A stretch of 64,000 nucleotides of DNA from Gonatopus flavifemur (taxonomy: Eukaryota; Arthropoda; Insecta; Hymenoptera; Dryinidae), in assembly GCA_018340375.1 (NCBI GenBank), contig JAFFJZ010000001.1:79042001-79106000 (forward strand), written 5' to 3'. How positions within the stretch are numbered: position 1 is the first letter of the stretch; the number at the start of each line of letters is the position of its first letter. Made by a program: the position numbers and the translations under genes. The notes beneath the pieces were generated by a model that made no database searches, was not told the DNA's origin, and was given only the letters and a program-made list of their open reading frames with translations. Of this stretch, positions 54,501 through 62,062 are shown piece by piece.

Positions 54501-57500
54501 ATGGAAATTGTTCAGTATCCACTATACATGGTTCATATTCCTGATTGACAAATCCCATTTATTCCGAATAAACATATGAAATTTCAATTGAATTCGACCA
54601 ATATCCATCAGATTTGAATCGCAACTTACAAATCATAACTCACAAATAATTATATACAACTCATATATAAACTGTATTCAATTATGTATAAATTTTATAT
54701 AATTTTGAAAATTTTTCCACTCGGGCTGCATGTTCAATAGGAATTAATTGAAATGATTAGAGTTTTTTAATCAGAAATATGACTTATTTATGATTATCGC
54801 AGAATCAATATATTCTCGATATATGATTCATTTTATGCAGTGAATCAAAATACACGTATTGATAGATTTTCATTTCAACCCTAGCAGAAATTTGTTTTCA
54901 ATTCAAATGGGATCTTTAAGGGACATTTGTATACAATAAACTGTATTTGATTTTGAATGGAAAGGAAACACCAATCATTTATACGCGCGAATAAGCGCGC
55001 CAAATAACGAACAAGGGTGACAGTTATAAAAGTTATATTTACAACATGTTATTATGTAGTGGAATGGAGAATTTTTGAGTAACGTTGCATCGGGCATCGA
55101 CATTCACTGGGATGGTTTTATATTTCAAATCTTCAGACCATATTCTGTATGCATATGGTTCAGATAGAGGAGGACAAGTTTTCATTCGCATATATTTTCT
55201 CAATCCGTTGAACGTATCAGTCAAATGAAACGCATTCTAGACGCTCAATTTCATAACCTGTTCCTTCAAATGTCACTTTGAATTGTTTCAAATATCTGTA
55301 TTTTTAGAACGTTGACAGAATGCCTCATAGAATGTTCTGCATCCGTTCCACGTGTATTTTATATTCCTTCCAAGAAAGTTATAAGGAAGTACAAAATGAA
55401 TTTTATTACTTCAAAAAAATAATGAGAATATGTTCATACGAACGATTTTAATTGAATTTTCTTGTGATTTATACTGATTCGATATTACATTTTTCATTCT
55501 GTTTTCAATGGAAAATCCGTATCACTCTGTTGGATCTAAATTTATTCTGACATACGAGGTTTAATAGATTTTTAAAAGTTGGTGATGAAAGTTTGATTAG
55601 TTTTTTATCAAAAATTTGTCGAGTTTATATTAAATTTCATAAAATTTCAATCAATGTTTTATAGAATTCAATATAAACTTGACACATTGCCTATAAAAAA
55701 AACTATCACTCATTACTACCAGAAGTTGAATGTGAGTTAGAAGAAATCATTTTCAACTCAAAACAGTTGAGAATTTTTGTTCACAAATCTGGAAACAAAT
55801 TTATTCGCATTTGAACTCTGTGTAAAGACTGTGTATGAATTGAATGAAATCACTTATGTTTCAGTTACAAAGTTGGAATTTCAAAAAATTATGATTATTC
55901 AAATCATGATTGAGAAATTATGATAAAATGTAGAGACGCACACATACACACACACACACACACAGATTTATATCAAAGAAAGCTGAAACGCGGTGACCCT
56001 GAATCGATTCAAAGATTTTACCAACTGCGGTTGTTTTATTCAGAGATAAGGATTTTCTACCATATGCTCAAATATTCTTCCAAAGAATCCAATCAGAGAT
56101 ACTACCGTTAACTATGAATATTATTCAGTTGTTGCACCTTACTCAAGCATCAATGATTCGACGTTAAAAGCCCGCGTGATACTGAGCCGTTGTAAATATC
56201 GTACGAGAGTAAAAGATTAACTTTATTTGAGACCCTACTTCCTTTACCTACTCGACGACGCTTTGACTACCGCCACTGCGACGGCTTTTTCCGGTGTTGG
56301 CGTCTCGACGCATTGCTACATGGGATGTCCTTGTAACATGAGAATCTTTGTTCGAATTTCATACCAAGCCATCAAAACACTGTCAAGGAGAATCAAGATT
56401 CGGAAAATAAGTTTTCATAAAAATGATATTAATACCAAATTTGTGAATCGCTAAGAATGTTCAGTTCTTGTCAACATTCATTACGGTTTATATAGAATAC
56501 GAACTTTAAGAAAAAAGGAGTAATTGAATTTCATTATAGAGCATAGTGGAGGGTAAGTTACCATTAATAGAGAATTAATAGGAAATTATTTAATTTCTTC
56601 TAATGATATTCCGATCCATTTCTATCAGCAGATACCACACTCTGTCGATCTTTCGATGTATCGTTAATGACTCAGATTTGACGTCAGACTACGATCATTG
56701 AACTGAAAATTTAGCAACAAAAAACATGAGAGCACAATCGTGAGGCTGAAATGACGTGTATATAAAACTCATAGTCTAAAAATAACAGGCGCAAGGTTTT
56801 TCCACGACAATATTCTAATTATATGTTTCAAAGATCTTTACCACGAGAAAAGCTTGAAAGGTTGATGAATTTTTGTTTCAACCATACACCATACTATGAA
56901 GCTCAAACTAAAGGTGGCGAGCTAGCGGTGGATTGATGTAACTTTTGATGTAATGTTTTGATAAAATAATTGGAAGCCACTGAATAAATTTCTGATATAA
57001 AAAATATTCGAACTAAGTTCAGTTGAAAGTTACATGAACCCCCCGATAGTTTCCGCTGCATCATCATACTTTCTTTATAACATCTTCGAATTTTTCGCCT
57101 TCTATGGATTTGTGAATGTATGTAAATTCTATATCAGATATGTGCATGAAAACACGGTAAACCGAATTCAAAAACGTTTTATGGGAAATATGAAATTTAG
57201 ATTTAGCTCTGATTCGTTGCGTATTGCAGAATGTATCAGGTTTAATTAAATTTTGCGCCCTGATCTCACCCTGTTCTCACCCTGTTCATTCATCTCAACA
57301 TTCAAATTCTCTTTATGGTAACTACTCTCCGATCCAATTTAACTCTGATTTGTTACAAATTACAAAGTAAATCAGGCTCCAAAAAGCATAATTTTTTCCA
57401 AACTCGGATTAGCTTTCACTATTTGGACAACCATTGAAGAAGTAGAATAATAATACATTTCAATATAAATTACTCTCGTGTGTGAATTGTATAAGAGCTC

Positions 57501-58665
57501 AGAATGGATTTGCATCTTTAATGTTTCTCTTCGTATTTAATAATGATGTGTGATAATTATCGACATTGATATATATTTCTATGGAATATAAATAATTAGT
57601 TTATATACCTTCTTACAAAATTTCTCTAGTATTCAATATTCTATAGCTATGCGACTATCTCTGGTATTTAATATTCTATAACAACGTGTTTTATATTGAA
57701 AATGAGATTATCATTCTCCTTGAACAGACTTAGTCTATACAAATGAATTATTATTCCCCTATTTGTAATTAACACGCAAAAGTACACGAAGAATGTTATA
57801 TATTTTACTAGGTTCATGCAACTTCTTTCAAATCATCCCAAAATACGAATAGAATTCATTCAAAAGAAGTGTGAGACTACAGTTCACAAGTTACTTTGAA
57901 AATAGCCAGACTAAAAATATTTAAGTTCTTTGGACATTAGAGATACCTTTTTGTGTATAAATGCACATTCTTATACCATCACATATATGCACATTCATGT
58001 ACATGTGAATAACAAAAAAGATGAGATGGCTTCCAAGTTGAAATTGGCTCAAACCCAAAAACAACGTGAACAAAAAATTCACCAGTATAAAAGGTTTCTT
58101 CATGATGCTCGTCATCGGTCAGTAACATGTCTTGTCTTGATAATCATTATCGAGTGTAGGTTACTCTAGGAAAGCACATGCACTGCTGAGAATTATCTTT
58201 CACCAACGATAATCGTTCAATTTTTTAACAAGTTTTTCTGGAAGGAAAGAACGGGTGATCGTGAAGGATAGAATGAAAGTACGAAAAGGGATAGATGGTA
58301 ATCATTTGATAACTCAGAGAAAAAAGAGCTCTTCAAAGAATTCTTCAAGAACTTTCCAAGAACTCGGGAATGCCAAAGGAATTCTTGGAGAACTCTTTAA
58401 AAAAACTCTTCATTGTCTGAGATATATTTCGATCATCATTCAAATATATTTCAGTATATTGAATGAAACATCAATTGCGCATATGTTTTCAATCAATATT
58501 GCTTTTGGGAAATCAAATTCAACATAACAAACCTTGAAAACTGCATTGGCAGGATGATGAACGTCTCCTGATCCGGAAAGTCCACCTCGTAGTAAACGAG
58601 AAAGCAAATTATAGCGACCAAATGTTGTCCACGTGTCGTTTGGAACATTCAGTAATGAGGGATTT
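24505..58665 (-). CDS. Calpain, classical insect type (calpain-A/B-like), multi-exon gene
   Basis: Calcium-dependent cytosolic cysteine protease that makes limited cuts in its substrates. Fourteen coding exons were placed by GT/AG sites and matching phases. Exons 2-14 plus the proximal first exon (52,326-52,394) total 2,172 nt, an uninterrupted frame of 723 aa plus stop, normal for a classical calpain. Approximate layout: short N-terminus 1-23; CysPc protease core about 40-390, with catalytic Cys108 in [11 protein letters not shown], His264 in RGHAYS and Asn292 in RNPWG; C2-like domain III about 391-516; acidic linker 517-544; penta-EF-hand domain about 545-723, with calcium loops near 607 ([12 protein letters not shown]) and 637 ([12 protein letters not shown]), ending [11 protein letters not shown]. 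All catalytic residues are present, so it should be active. Exons 4-11 are partly repeated by an apparent assembly artefact at 30.87-40.58 kb. Whether it is the orthologue of Drosophila CalpA or CalpB cannot be settled by eye. Alternative first exons and antisense neighbours are listed separately. Confidence 0.93.
24674..24869 (-). CDS. Calpain exon 13: second canonical EF-hand and degenerate third
   Basis: A 196-nt exon with [19 protein letters not shown], then [19 protein letters not shown] and RLKTMI. The first loop is canonical; the [12 protein letters not shown] loop is degenerate, as is common in calpains. Donor GTCAGG at 24,673. Reading through that donor gives an artificial stop after ESESAW at 24,633, which is intron sequence. 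Confidence 0.92.
24951..25078 (-). CDS. Calpain exon 12: calcium-binding EF-hand
   Basis: A 128-nt exon with [18 protein letters not shown] followed by the loop [12 protein letters not shown] and [12 protein letters not shown]. Acceptor ctattttcag, donor GTGAGT. Confidence 0.93.
25554..25750 (+). CDS. Candidate internal exon on the plus strand inside a calpain intron
   Basis: A pyrimidine-rich acceptor (cccttttttag) and a GTAACT donor flank a 197-nt open segment. It reads [20 protein letters not shown], then [37 protein letters not shown] and ASLRVRED. The composition is polar and Ser-rich, and richer in GC than its surroundings. No family recognised. It would be an exon of a gene nested in, or overlapping, calpain. 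Confidence 0.33.
26852..26939. repeat. GTGGAAAA/TTTTCCAC family, copy 2 (calpain intron)
   Basis: Left CTTGTGTGGAAAAATTTC, right GAAAATTTTCCCACTTGG around ATATATTATTGTATATAA. Also present in the noisy block near 31,500-31,590. Confidence 0.6.
27369..27498 (-). CDS. Calpain exon 11: start of the penta-EF-hand domain
   Basis: A 130-nt exon reading [20 protein letters not shown] and then [20 protein letters not shown]. This is the first (EF1-type) motif of the calpain C-terminal domain. Donor GTACAA; the acceptor ttattcaag is weaker than the others. Corrupted copy at about 32,054-32,187. Confidence 0.9.
28319..28360 (-). CDS. Calpain exon 10: 42-nt micro-exon in the linker
   Basis: Encodes only [14 protein letters not shown]. 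It starts after acceptor ttggcttttag and ends at a consensus GTAAGT donor. It is phase 0 at both ends, so it could be skipped without a frameshift. The copy at about 33,063-33,111 is corrupted by indels. Confidence 0.8.
28879..28921 (-). CDS. Calpain exon 9: 43-nt acidic linker exon
   Basis: Encodes [14 protein letters not shown] between domain III and the EF-hand domain. Acceptor attttttacag, donor GTAAGA. Phases agree with both neighbours. Repeated at 38,585-38,627; corrupted copy at about 33,685-33,733. Confidence 0.85.
28993..29210 (-). CDS. Calpain exon 8: domain III, C-terminal half
   Basis: A 218-nt exon with [19 protein letters not shown] and then [39 protein letters not shown] and ENKNNM. 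The REV..RF.LPPG.Y.IVPSTF block is diagnostic of calpain domain III. Acceptor ccatgtttag, donor GTGAGT. Repeated at 38,698-38,915; corrupted copy at about 33,798-34,031. Confidence 0.93.
29279..29436 (-). CDS. Calpain exon 7: domain III
   Basis: A 158-nt exon with [20 protein letters not shown] and then [13 protein letters not shown] to LTIGFAIYH, typical of the beta-sandwich domain III including its acidic loop. Acceptor aataacattacag, donor GTAAGA. Repeated at 38,984-39,141; corrupted copy at about 34,104-34,277. Confidence 0.93.
29512..29762 (-). CDS. Calpain exon 6: end of the protease core and start of domain III
   Basis: A 251-nt exon reading [17 protein letters not shown], then [15 protein letters not shown] and [16 protein letters not shown]. 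Acceptor gattgatag, donor GTAAAT. The [11 protein letters not shown] block closes the CysPc core, and the W..G.TAGGC block opens the C2-like domain. Repeated exactly at 39,217-39,467, and corrupted at about 34,351-34,622. Confidence 0.93.
30084..30203. repeat. GTGGAAAA/TTTTCCAC family, copy 3 (calpain intron)
   Basis: Left CCCACAGTAAAAAATCTTTT, right GAAATTTTTTCCACGTGGGA with ATATAGTTTATATGAAATTT between. Repeated at about 39,790-39,909 by the assembly duplication. Confidence 0.6.
30241..30422 (-). CDS. Calpain exon 5: catalytic His and Asn (first clean copy)
   Basis: A 182-nt exon with [21 protein letters not shown] (active His near residue 264) and [20 protein letters not shown] (active Asn near 292). 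Acceptor catatttcag, donor GTGAGT. The same exon is repeated with identical coding sequence at 39,947-40,128, and in corrupted form at about 35,101-35,282. Confidence 0.93.
30870..38308. other. Indel-rich duplicate block (probable raw-read gap fill)
   Basis: Aligns collinearly to 26,258-30,869 and then to 40,576-about 43,240, but with scattered small insertions, deletions and substitutions at similar density in introns, exons and the mariner. Every calpain exon in it (about 32,054-32,187; 33,063-33,111; 33,685-33,733; 33,798-34,031; 34,104-34,277; 34,351-34,622; 35,101-35,282; 37,071-37,380) is broken by frameshifts. The left join falls inside the mariner terminal repeat at 30,869. Most likely an uncorrected long-read sequence used to bridge two contigs; a diverged real duplication is the alternative. 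Confidence 0.8.
35700..36993 (+). pseudogene. Corrupted mariner copy inside the noisy block
   Basis: Same element as 40,556-41,850, with both terminal repeats recognisable, but the frame is shattered by many small indels. It sits between the noisy calpain exons 4 and 5, exactly as in the clean copy, which argues that it is the same insertion sequenced badly and not a second transposition. Confidence 0.8.
38309..40576. repeat. Near-identical second copy of 28,605-30,869 (calpain exons 5-9)
   Basis: Differs from the first copy by only a few single-base indels (offset 9,705-9,706). It carries the same exons: 38,585-38,627; 38,698-38,915; 38,984-39,141; 39,217-39,467; 39,947-40,128. Unlike the first copy it runs on into the complete mariner and the upstream calpain exons. 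Probably the overlapping end of a second contig that was not merged with the first. Confidence 0.85.
40556..41850 (+). mobile_element. Mariner (IS630-Tc1-mariner) transposon, complete ends
   Basis: A 1,295-bp element with terminal inverted repeats (left TTAGGTGTATGACTTTGCTT; the right end is its imperfect complement, ending ACACCTAA) and TA duplications at 40,554-40,555 and 41,851-41,852. It sits in the calpain intron between exons 4 and 5, in the opposite orientation to the host gene. An indel-rich copy lies at about 35,700-36,993, and a truncated left end at about 30,850-30,869, where the first contig seems to stop. Confidence 0.95.
40729..41802 (+). pseudogene. Mariner transposase, inactivated by a stop and an active-site change
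   Basis: The cut-and-paste transposase frame is open over its whole length except one internal TGA at 41,203-41,205 (codon 159), where mariner transposases usually have Trp just before VHYDNPK. Recognisable parts: N-terminal helix-turn-helix region ([16 protein letters not shown]), linker [31 protein letters not shown] and [12 protein letters not shown]. Of the DD34D triad the second and third Asp (about 249 and 284) are present, but the first is Asn (about residue 156, in TGNGK where TGDE is usual). Length is about 357 codons against roughly 345 for the family. Two independent defects indicate a dead copy. Confidence 0.92.
41927..42230 (-). CDS. Calpain exon 4: middle of the CysPc core
   Basis: A 304-nt exon running from [18 protein letters not shown] through [20 protein letters not shown] to NSLLGCSIE. 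Acceptor tatttag, donor GTAAGG. It joins the next exon ([13 protein letters not shown]) in phase 0. It lies immediately beyond the 3' end of the mariner element. A corrupted copy lies at about 37,071-37,380. Confidence 0.95.
43299..43486 (-). CDS. Calpain exon 3: catalytic cysteine
   Basis: A 188-nt exon containing [13 protein letters not shown] and the active-site block [16 protein letters not shown]; the Cys is about residue 108 of the 723-aa form. It ends YAGIFHF plus two bases of a split Arg codon. Acceptor aattcgtag, donor GTAATA. Confidence 0.95.
43586..44295. repeat. Element with CACTGAGAAAAAGG termini and GGTTGA..TCAACTACG filler
   Basis: Ends CACTGAGAAAAAGG and CCTTTTTTTTCAGTG are flanked by TA. 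TTGACTCAACTACG, GGTTGAGTCAACTACG and GTAGTTGAG words recur at both sides. The centre (about 43,765-44,020) is a long palindrome with GCCAAAAGTAGCGCCTATTC mirrored by GAATAGGCGCTACTTTTGGC and a small AT-rich loop. It lies in the calpain intron between exons 2 and 3. Confidence 0.8.
44299..44490. repeat. CTCCGTTG foldback family, third copy
   Basis: GGTAGAGAATCGGTGGAGG at the left and CTCCATCGGAGGTGGTGCTG then TACGGG at the right match the family at 21.9 kb. Abuts the preceding element. Confidence 0.6.
45292..45468 (-). CDS. Calpain exon 2: start of the CysPc region
   Basis: Exactly 59 codons, from [17 protein letters not shown] to YIEWRRPM. Acceptor ttttacag, donor GTTAGT, phase 0 at both ends. 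The [14 protein letters not shown] and [13 protein letters not shown] stretches are characteristic of the beginning of the calpain protease core. Confidence 0.93.
46462..46677 (-). other. Exon-like open reading segment, unknown
   Basis: About 70 codons including [19 protein letters not shown] and [20 protein letters not shown]. Plausible protein composition inside the calpain intron upstream of exon 2. No convincing acceptor or donor, and no family recognised. Confidence 0.2.
50810..50905 (+). promoter_or_regulatory. Possible core promoter and short first coding exon, plus strand
   Basis: A TATTTAAG box near 50,817 is followed about 30-40 nt later by an ATG (50,854) opening [17 protein letters not shown], which ends at a consensus GTGAGT donor (50,906). 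The surrounding DNA is less AT-rich than the intron around it. No matching downstream exon was found, so this is a suggestion only. Confidence 0.25.
51943..52062. repeat. GTGGAAAA/TTTTCCAC family, copy 4
   Basis: Left CCCATGTGGAAAATTGTTCA, right ATTTTTCCACGCGGGA-like end, around runs of TATATAATTATATAAAAATT. Immediately followed by a TATCGATAG family copy. Confidence 0.7.
52087..52240. repeat. TATCGATAG foldback family, copy 2
   Basis: GATGAGTGATCGATAGTACT at the left and AACTATCGATAGTACTATTC at the right, with TTTATATTGAAACTTTATAA inside. Lies about 90 nt from the end of the proximal calpain first exon, in the intron. Confidence 0.65.
52326..52394 (-). CDS. Calpain alternative first coding exon (proximal)
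   Basis: Starts at ATG (52,392-52,394) and encodes 23 residues, [12 protein letters not shown] then [11 protein letters not shown], followed by a strong GTGAGT donor at 52,325. An in-frame TGA 13 codons upstream makes this ATG the first usable start. The exon ends in phase 0, matching the next downstream calpain exon (LGEKGSG, 45,468). No phase-0 acceptor is visible upstream, so it fits an alternative first exon and not an internal one. The link to calpain rests on phase, strand and position only; these 23 residues are not family-diagnostic. Confidence 0.6.
53149..53212. repeat. Perfect short hairpin
   Basis: AAAATCAAAATATCACTCTG then TACAG is repeated exactly in reverse complement after a loop of about a dozen bases. 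Confidence 0.8.
53338..53432. repeat. Hairpin-forming palindrome
   Basis: ACATCCCATGTGGAAATTTA then AACC mirrors GGTTTAAATTTCCACATGGG then ATGT. The loop contains GCCAGTACTGATCC and GGGCCAGTAATGGCCC. An oligo(T) run of about 17 precedes it (near 53,312-53,328). Confidence 0.75.
53457..53566. repeat. GTGGAAAA/TTTTCCAC family, copy 5 (degenerate)
   Basis: Left CCCAAGCGGAAAAATGTTCA with a TATAGAATTATATG interior; the right end is only vaguely preserved (GTCAAATCTTCCACTG). Confidence 0.45.
54647..54725. repeat. GTGGAAAA/TTTTCCAC family, copy 6 (right half)
   Basis: ATATAATTTTGAAAATTTTT then CCACTCGGG, as in copy 1. The left end is not visible. Confidence 0.5.
55039..55239 (-). other. Exon-like open reading segment, unknown
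   Basis: Open from a possible acceptor (cgtctag) to TAA. Reads [19 protein letters not shown], then [19 protein letters not shown] and [19 protein letters not shown]. Amino-acid composition and local base composition look more coding than the intron around it, but no family was recognised and no partner exon was found. Confidence 0.22.
55580..55718. repeat. TATCGATAG foldback family, copy 3 (degenerate)
   Basis: GTGATGAAAGTTTGATTAG at the left, AAAAAAACTATCACTCATTA at the right, and TCGAGTTTATATTAAATTTC and ATAGAATTCAATATAAACTT inside, as in copies 1 and 2. Confidence 0.55.
55938..55964. repeat. (AC)n microsatellite
   Basis: About twelve CA units with one interruption. Confidence 0.95.
57034..57249 (+). 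other. Possible relic of a non-LTR retrotransposon tail
   Basis: The segment with [18 protein letters not shown] faintly resembles the region after the reverse transcriptase of LINE-type elements (R.Q.RF...). No upstream reverse transcriptase motif is present. Weak. Confidence 0.15.
58026..58117 (+). CDS. Candidate first coding exon of a small antisense gene
   Basis: Starts ATG and encodes [18 protein letters not shown] and then [12 protein letters not shown], a charged helical segment, followed by a GTCAGT donor. It ends with two bases (CG) of a split codon. The exon at 60,119 begins with the single base needed to complete it as Arg. No family recognised. Confidence rests on phase agreement across three exons. 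Confidence 0.35.
58533..58665 (-). CDS. Calpain upstream coding exon (distal N-terminal variant)
   Basis: A 133-nt exon reading [19 protein letters not shown] and then a Gly/Leu/Arg-rich stretch ending HHPANAVFK. The acceptor is tttttcatag on its upstream side and the donor is GTTTGT. It ends in phase 0, matching the phase-0 start of the LGEKGSG exon at 45,468; Drosophila calpains have a comparable segment just before LGEK. It begins with one base of a split codon, so at least one more upstream coding exon must exist; I could not find it in 58.7-64 kb. It lies about 13 kb upstream of the protease core and overlaps the possible plus-strand gene at 58.0-61.8 kb. Confidence 0.7.
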
Positions 58666-60118
58666 CTATGAAAAACAATCTTCATTGAGTATAAAGGAAT
58701 CAATATTTCGCAAGAAGAATATAACTTTCATCTCATAGCACCTAATATTTATACATTAAGAGTGCAGTCTGGTTTGCAAATTTTCTACCACAAATTTTTT
58801 TTTGTCAATTCCCAAATAATCTCGAAAATCACAAACGCATGAGTTTTTTGTTGTACTTTTTTTCTTATGAATCTACAAATATTTTACATTGTACAGTTAC
58901 ATCACATGAATTAATGTAATTTACATGTGAAGTATATATTATTCACCGAATCGTGTGAAGTAATTGATGTGTTCACAGCGGACATTTGGATATCTTCATC
59001 AAATCATCTTTAGACTTTTGTTTGTTCTAATTGGGGAAAGATAATATATTTCCATTTAAATATAACCTAAGGACCAAATGATCTAGAAGTCTGATCTACG
59101 CTGGTCATCGAATTATCTTGAATCAACATGTCTGCAATTCACTCTAACCGTGACTCATTACCAGCACCGCAAACCAAATACTGATTTTATTTTTGCTGTA
59201 TGAAGTAATGAACATTCGAACGATTGTAGGATTGCACCGAACATGATACGAGAGCAGAATCTAACGTGGTACAAATTCAGGAATAGCTAATACGCGAATA
59301 TTTTATTTGCACTGAGAAAAAAAATTATTTGTGCCAGGGAAATATTATTTTGCAGTTTACTGTTTGCTAAAACAACGAATTTGTTACTAGCTCAGTGAGA
59401 AATTCGCTTCCTTGGCAAATTATTCAAATAATCAACTACAGTTACGAATCATTCACAAAGGCTACCAAGTTTCGAGTATCATACATAAAATACCAAACAA
59501 ATTGAGCAAATTTAGGAGTTGAATTTTTTGGCTATGTAACAGATAATACTCATTGTCACAATTTATTTCTGAGAGGATACCAGGGTTATCATCCGAGCAT
59601 GTTACTCCGTTCTATGGAAATTGAATTCAGGAAAAAATTCTGAAATTTTCGAAAAAGCTCATCAAGGACTTTGAATTTTATATTATAGAAAATGTTGAAA
59701 AAATTCTTTTTCTGAAATTCAAAATTTGGACCCTTCACAGGCGTAGATAAAATCTCGGAGAATTGTTATTATCCCCTGGAAAATTTCAAACTTTAATTAT
59801 AAATTCAATCCCGGGTATTTTGATGCGAAAGAACGTGCTCAAATGGTAATTCCTGTATCCTTTTAAAGGAAACAGGGAGTATTCAATAATCTTTGTTTCC
59901 TGAACTTTAAAGTCAAAAACTATAAATTTGATATGCCAATTGGAACCTTATTTTATGCTTGTGAAGAAACATGTCCGTGTAAATTAGATTCAAGCACCGA
60001 TTTCTCATTTAGATTTCTTCAATAGATTTATTGTGGTGAGTTATTTCAAGATGAGAGCACTTTATGATGATGCAGGCTTTTGTTTCTAAAATTATGCATC
60101 GAAATCCTTGTGTTGCAG

Positions 60119-60284
60119 ATGGCAGGAAATTGATGAAAATAGGTATTATTTTCGAAATATCCGCAAGAGGGAGAAGAAAATGTTTTTTAGTACCATGTGC
60201 GTTAGTTGCAACTATAGCAAATATAATAAAATTATGGCATGGACTGTTCAGCTCATGCAGAGGAAAATGCGACCGGAAAAACAA
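60119..60284 (+). CDS. Candidate middle exon of the small antisense gene
   Basis: Acceptor tgtgttgcag and donor GTAATT bound a 166-nt exon reading WQEIDENRYYFRNIRKREKK, then MFFSTMCVSCNYSKYNKIM and AWTVQLMQRKMRPEKQ. It is strongly basic and helix-like. It fits in phase with the exon ending at 58,117 and the exon starting at 61,760. I do not recognise the protein. Confidence 0.4.
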
Positions 60285-60518
60285 GTAATTTTTAAGAAAA
60301 CATAAAACCGTTCAGATTTTTGTTGCATTTTACTCGTAAGGAATGGAAAATTCTTAATTCATAAAAAATTTTTTAAAACCTACTTTATTTTTTAACCACA
60401 TCTTACTCCGATTATCCAAGTACCAGGAGGATATAATATGAATATTCCACGAATATGCGAAATATTTTGTATATAAATTTCAATGAAACAATTTTGTACA
60501 TGTTACGCATATTGAACG

Positions 60519-60718
60519 CACTGAGTAAACTGTGTGTTTGCAGTAACCAAAAACGACAACAAATAAAACATTCAACTCACCTGAACTGGAATATTGTTTA
60601 TTCCAACAAACATTTTTTAGTTGAAGAAACTAATATTTTGTTGCGACAACTAAATGCTTTATTTGATGTCGTATTTTATGAAATTTTCAGTCACGACAAT
60701 TAAACAGTTTTCTCAGTG
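60519..60718. repeat. Element with CACTGAGTAAACTGT termini
   Basis: Left CGCACTGAGTAAACTGT and right AACAGTTTTCTCAGTGCG are inverted repeats. The interior has AACAACAAATAAAACATTC, TTGTTTATTCCAACAAAC and TTTAGTTGAAGAAACTAA words in both orientations. Confidence 0.8.
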
Positions 60719-61759
60719 CGTATGTGATTAGATATGTGACGATACGTCAATCGAACGTCAATTGAATGAATATCAAACATTTCAAATGTATTATTCAGGT
60801 ACTGAGTGTATTTAGAAAGATCTCATCCGAGCATTTGTTGAACTGCCACCATATTTTTGGACAGTTTCAATGGCTGGAATAGGAACGATTAGCTAATCAA
60901 AAAGAGTTACTTTATGTATGCTTTGGAAACAACATGTTCGAGGGTTCAGCGTTCCATGACATGCGTAGAAAATGATTGCAATGCATTCTATAACAACACT
61001 GCCTTCCAAAATTTTCGGCGTCATCTATTAAAAAATGTATACTCCAAATATTGAACCGATCTTCGCGCATTGGTTTGAATGTTGTTTGATAATCTTTTCA
61101 TCGTTATATGTTTGATCTTGGTCAACTCTAATTAATATATTTGCATTATCTCGTTACTCATTCATTACCCTTTTAAATTTTAATTAACTACGGATTCGAA
61201 GTTGGACCAGATTGGATGTTTAATAATGCATTCGGTTCGAGGTTGAATCAAGTAGTCAGGCTAAATCCTGGAATGATAAATACATTGCCAGCTGGATTCC
61301 TCATTCTCTGCTGGTATTGGCTACTACAATGCACCCAAAATAGCACGATTCTATGTTGAGATCGTCAGGACGAACAAGTTGTGAAATCAAAAAATAACAA
61401 TACAAAAATATAAGATCGTTAATTGCACGATAAAGCGAGTCAATAAAATTAGAAGAAAAATTTAGAATCTAGAGATGGGCAATTTCAAAAGAATCGATTC
61501 TTTTCTGTAAGGAAATAATTCAATCCTTGGAGATTTTTGTGTAGTCTGTATCGAAATTTGATACAAATTTTGTAAAAAAGAATCATCTCTGACAAAATCG
61601 TCTCTGATGAGCCTAATCCTTGCTTTAGGATTTAGCGCGTCAATGATAGCATTGCTCTACGATTCAATACATTTATTGGATTGTAGGATGAAACTTACAT
61701 TTATCAAGAAATTTATTACCATTCCCTATCATGAATAAATCTTTTGTTTTATGTTACAG

Positions 61760-61846
61760 GATGCAAAGTGCACGATTGAATACTCAACAATCCCAAGATT
61801 TATTATTATGTCTACTACTATCCGTCGGCTCAATGTTTATTTTTAA
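61760..61846 (+). CDS. Candidate last exon of the small antisense gene
   Basis: After acceptor ttttatgttacag the phase-0 frame reads DAKCTIEYSTIPRF then IIMSTTIRRLNVYF and TAA. The three exons together would encode 114 aa. The calpain exon at 58,533-58,665 on the other strand would lie inside the first intron. It could still be chance, because each exon is short. Confidence 0.33.
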   Translation, partial: DAKCTIEYSTIPRFIIMSTTIRRLNVYF

Positions 61847-62062
61847 AATTTGATAACTCAGAACCCTGATAAAAAAAAACGTCAATTTAATTCTATTTAC
61901 TAATAGACACCTTGCGGTGAGAAATAGTCACTAAAATCCATTGATGAACCCATTCAAAGACGATTTTTAATAAATTCAAATAAATTTGGACGGTCATTTG
62001 CCGTTAAAAAGTTTGTATTAAATCTCATTAATCGACGAGATTCAATGGACGTTTTTAATTAA

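Larger units (their letters stand above)
52395..58532. other. DNA between the two alternative calpain 5' exons
   Basis: AT-rich with the repeats listed separately. A short GC-richer, CpG-containing patch at about 56,160-56,340 stands out; on the minus strand it holds a short ATG frame followed by GTAGGTAAAG, but its phase does not fit the calpain exons. No other supported gene. Confidence 0.45.

Noticed and set aside
56227..56454. 75-codon frame in a GC-richer patch, or a third alternative calpain exon on the minus strand
   Set aside because: The minus-strand ATG frame stops at the donor or ends in the wrong phase; no support for either reading.
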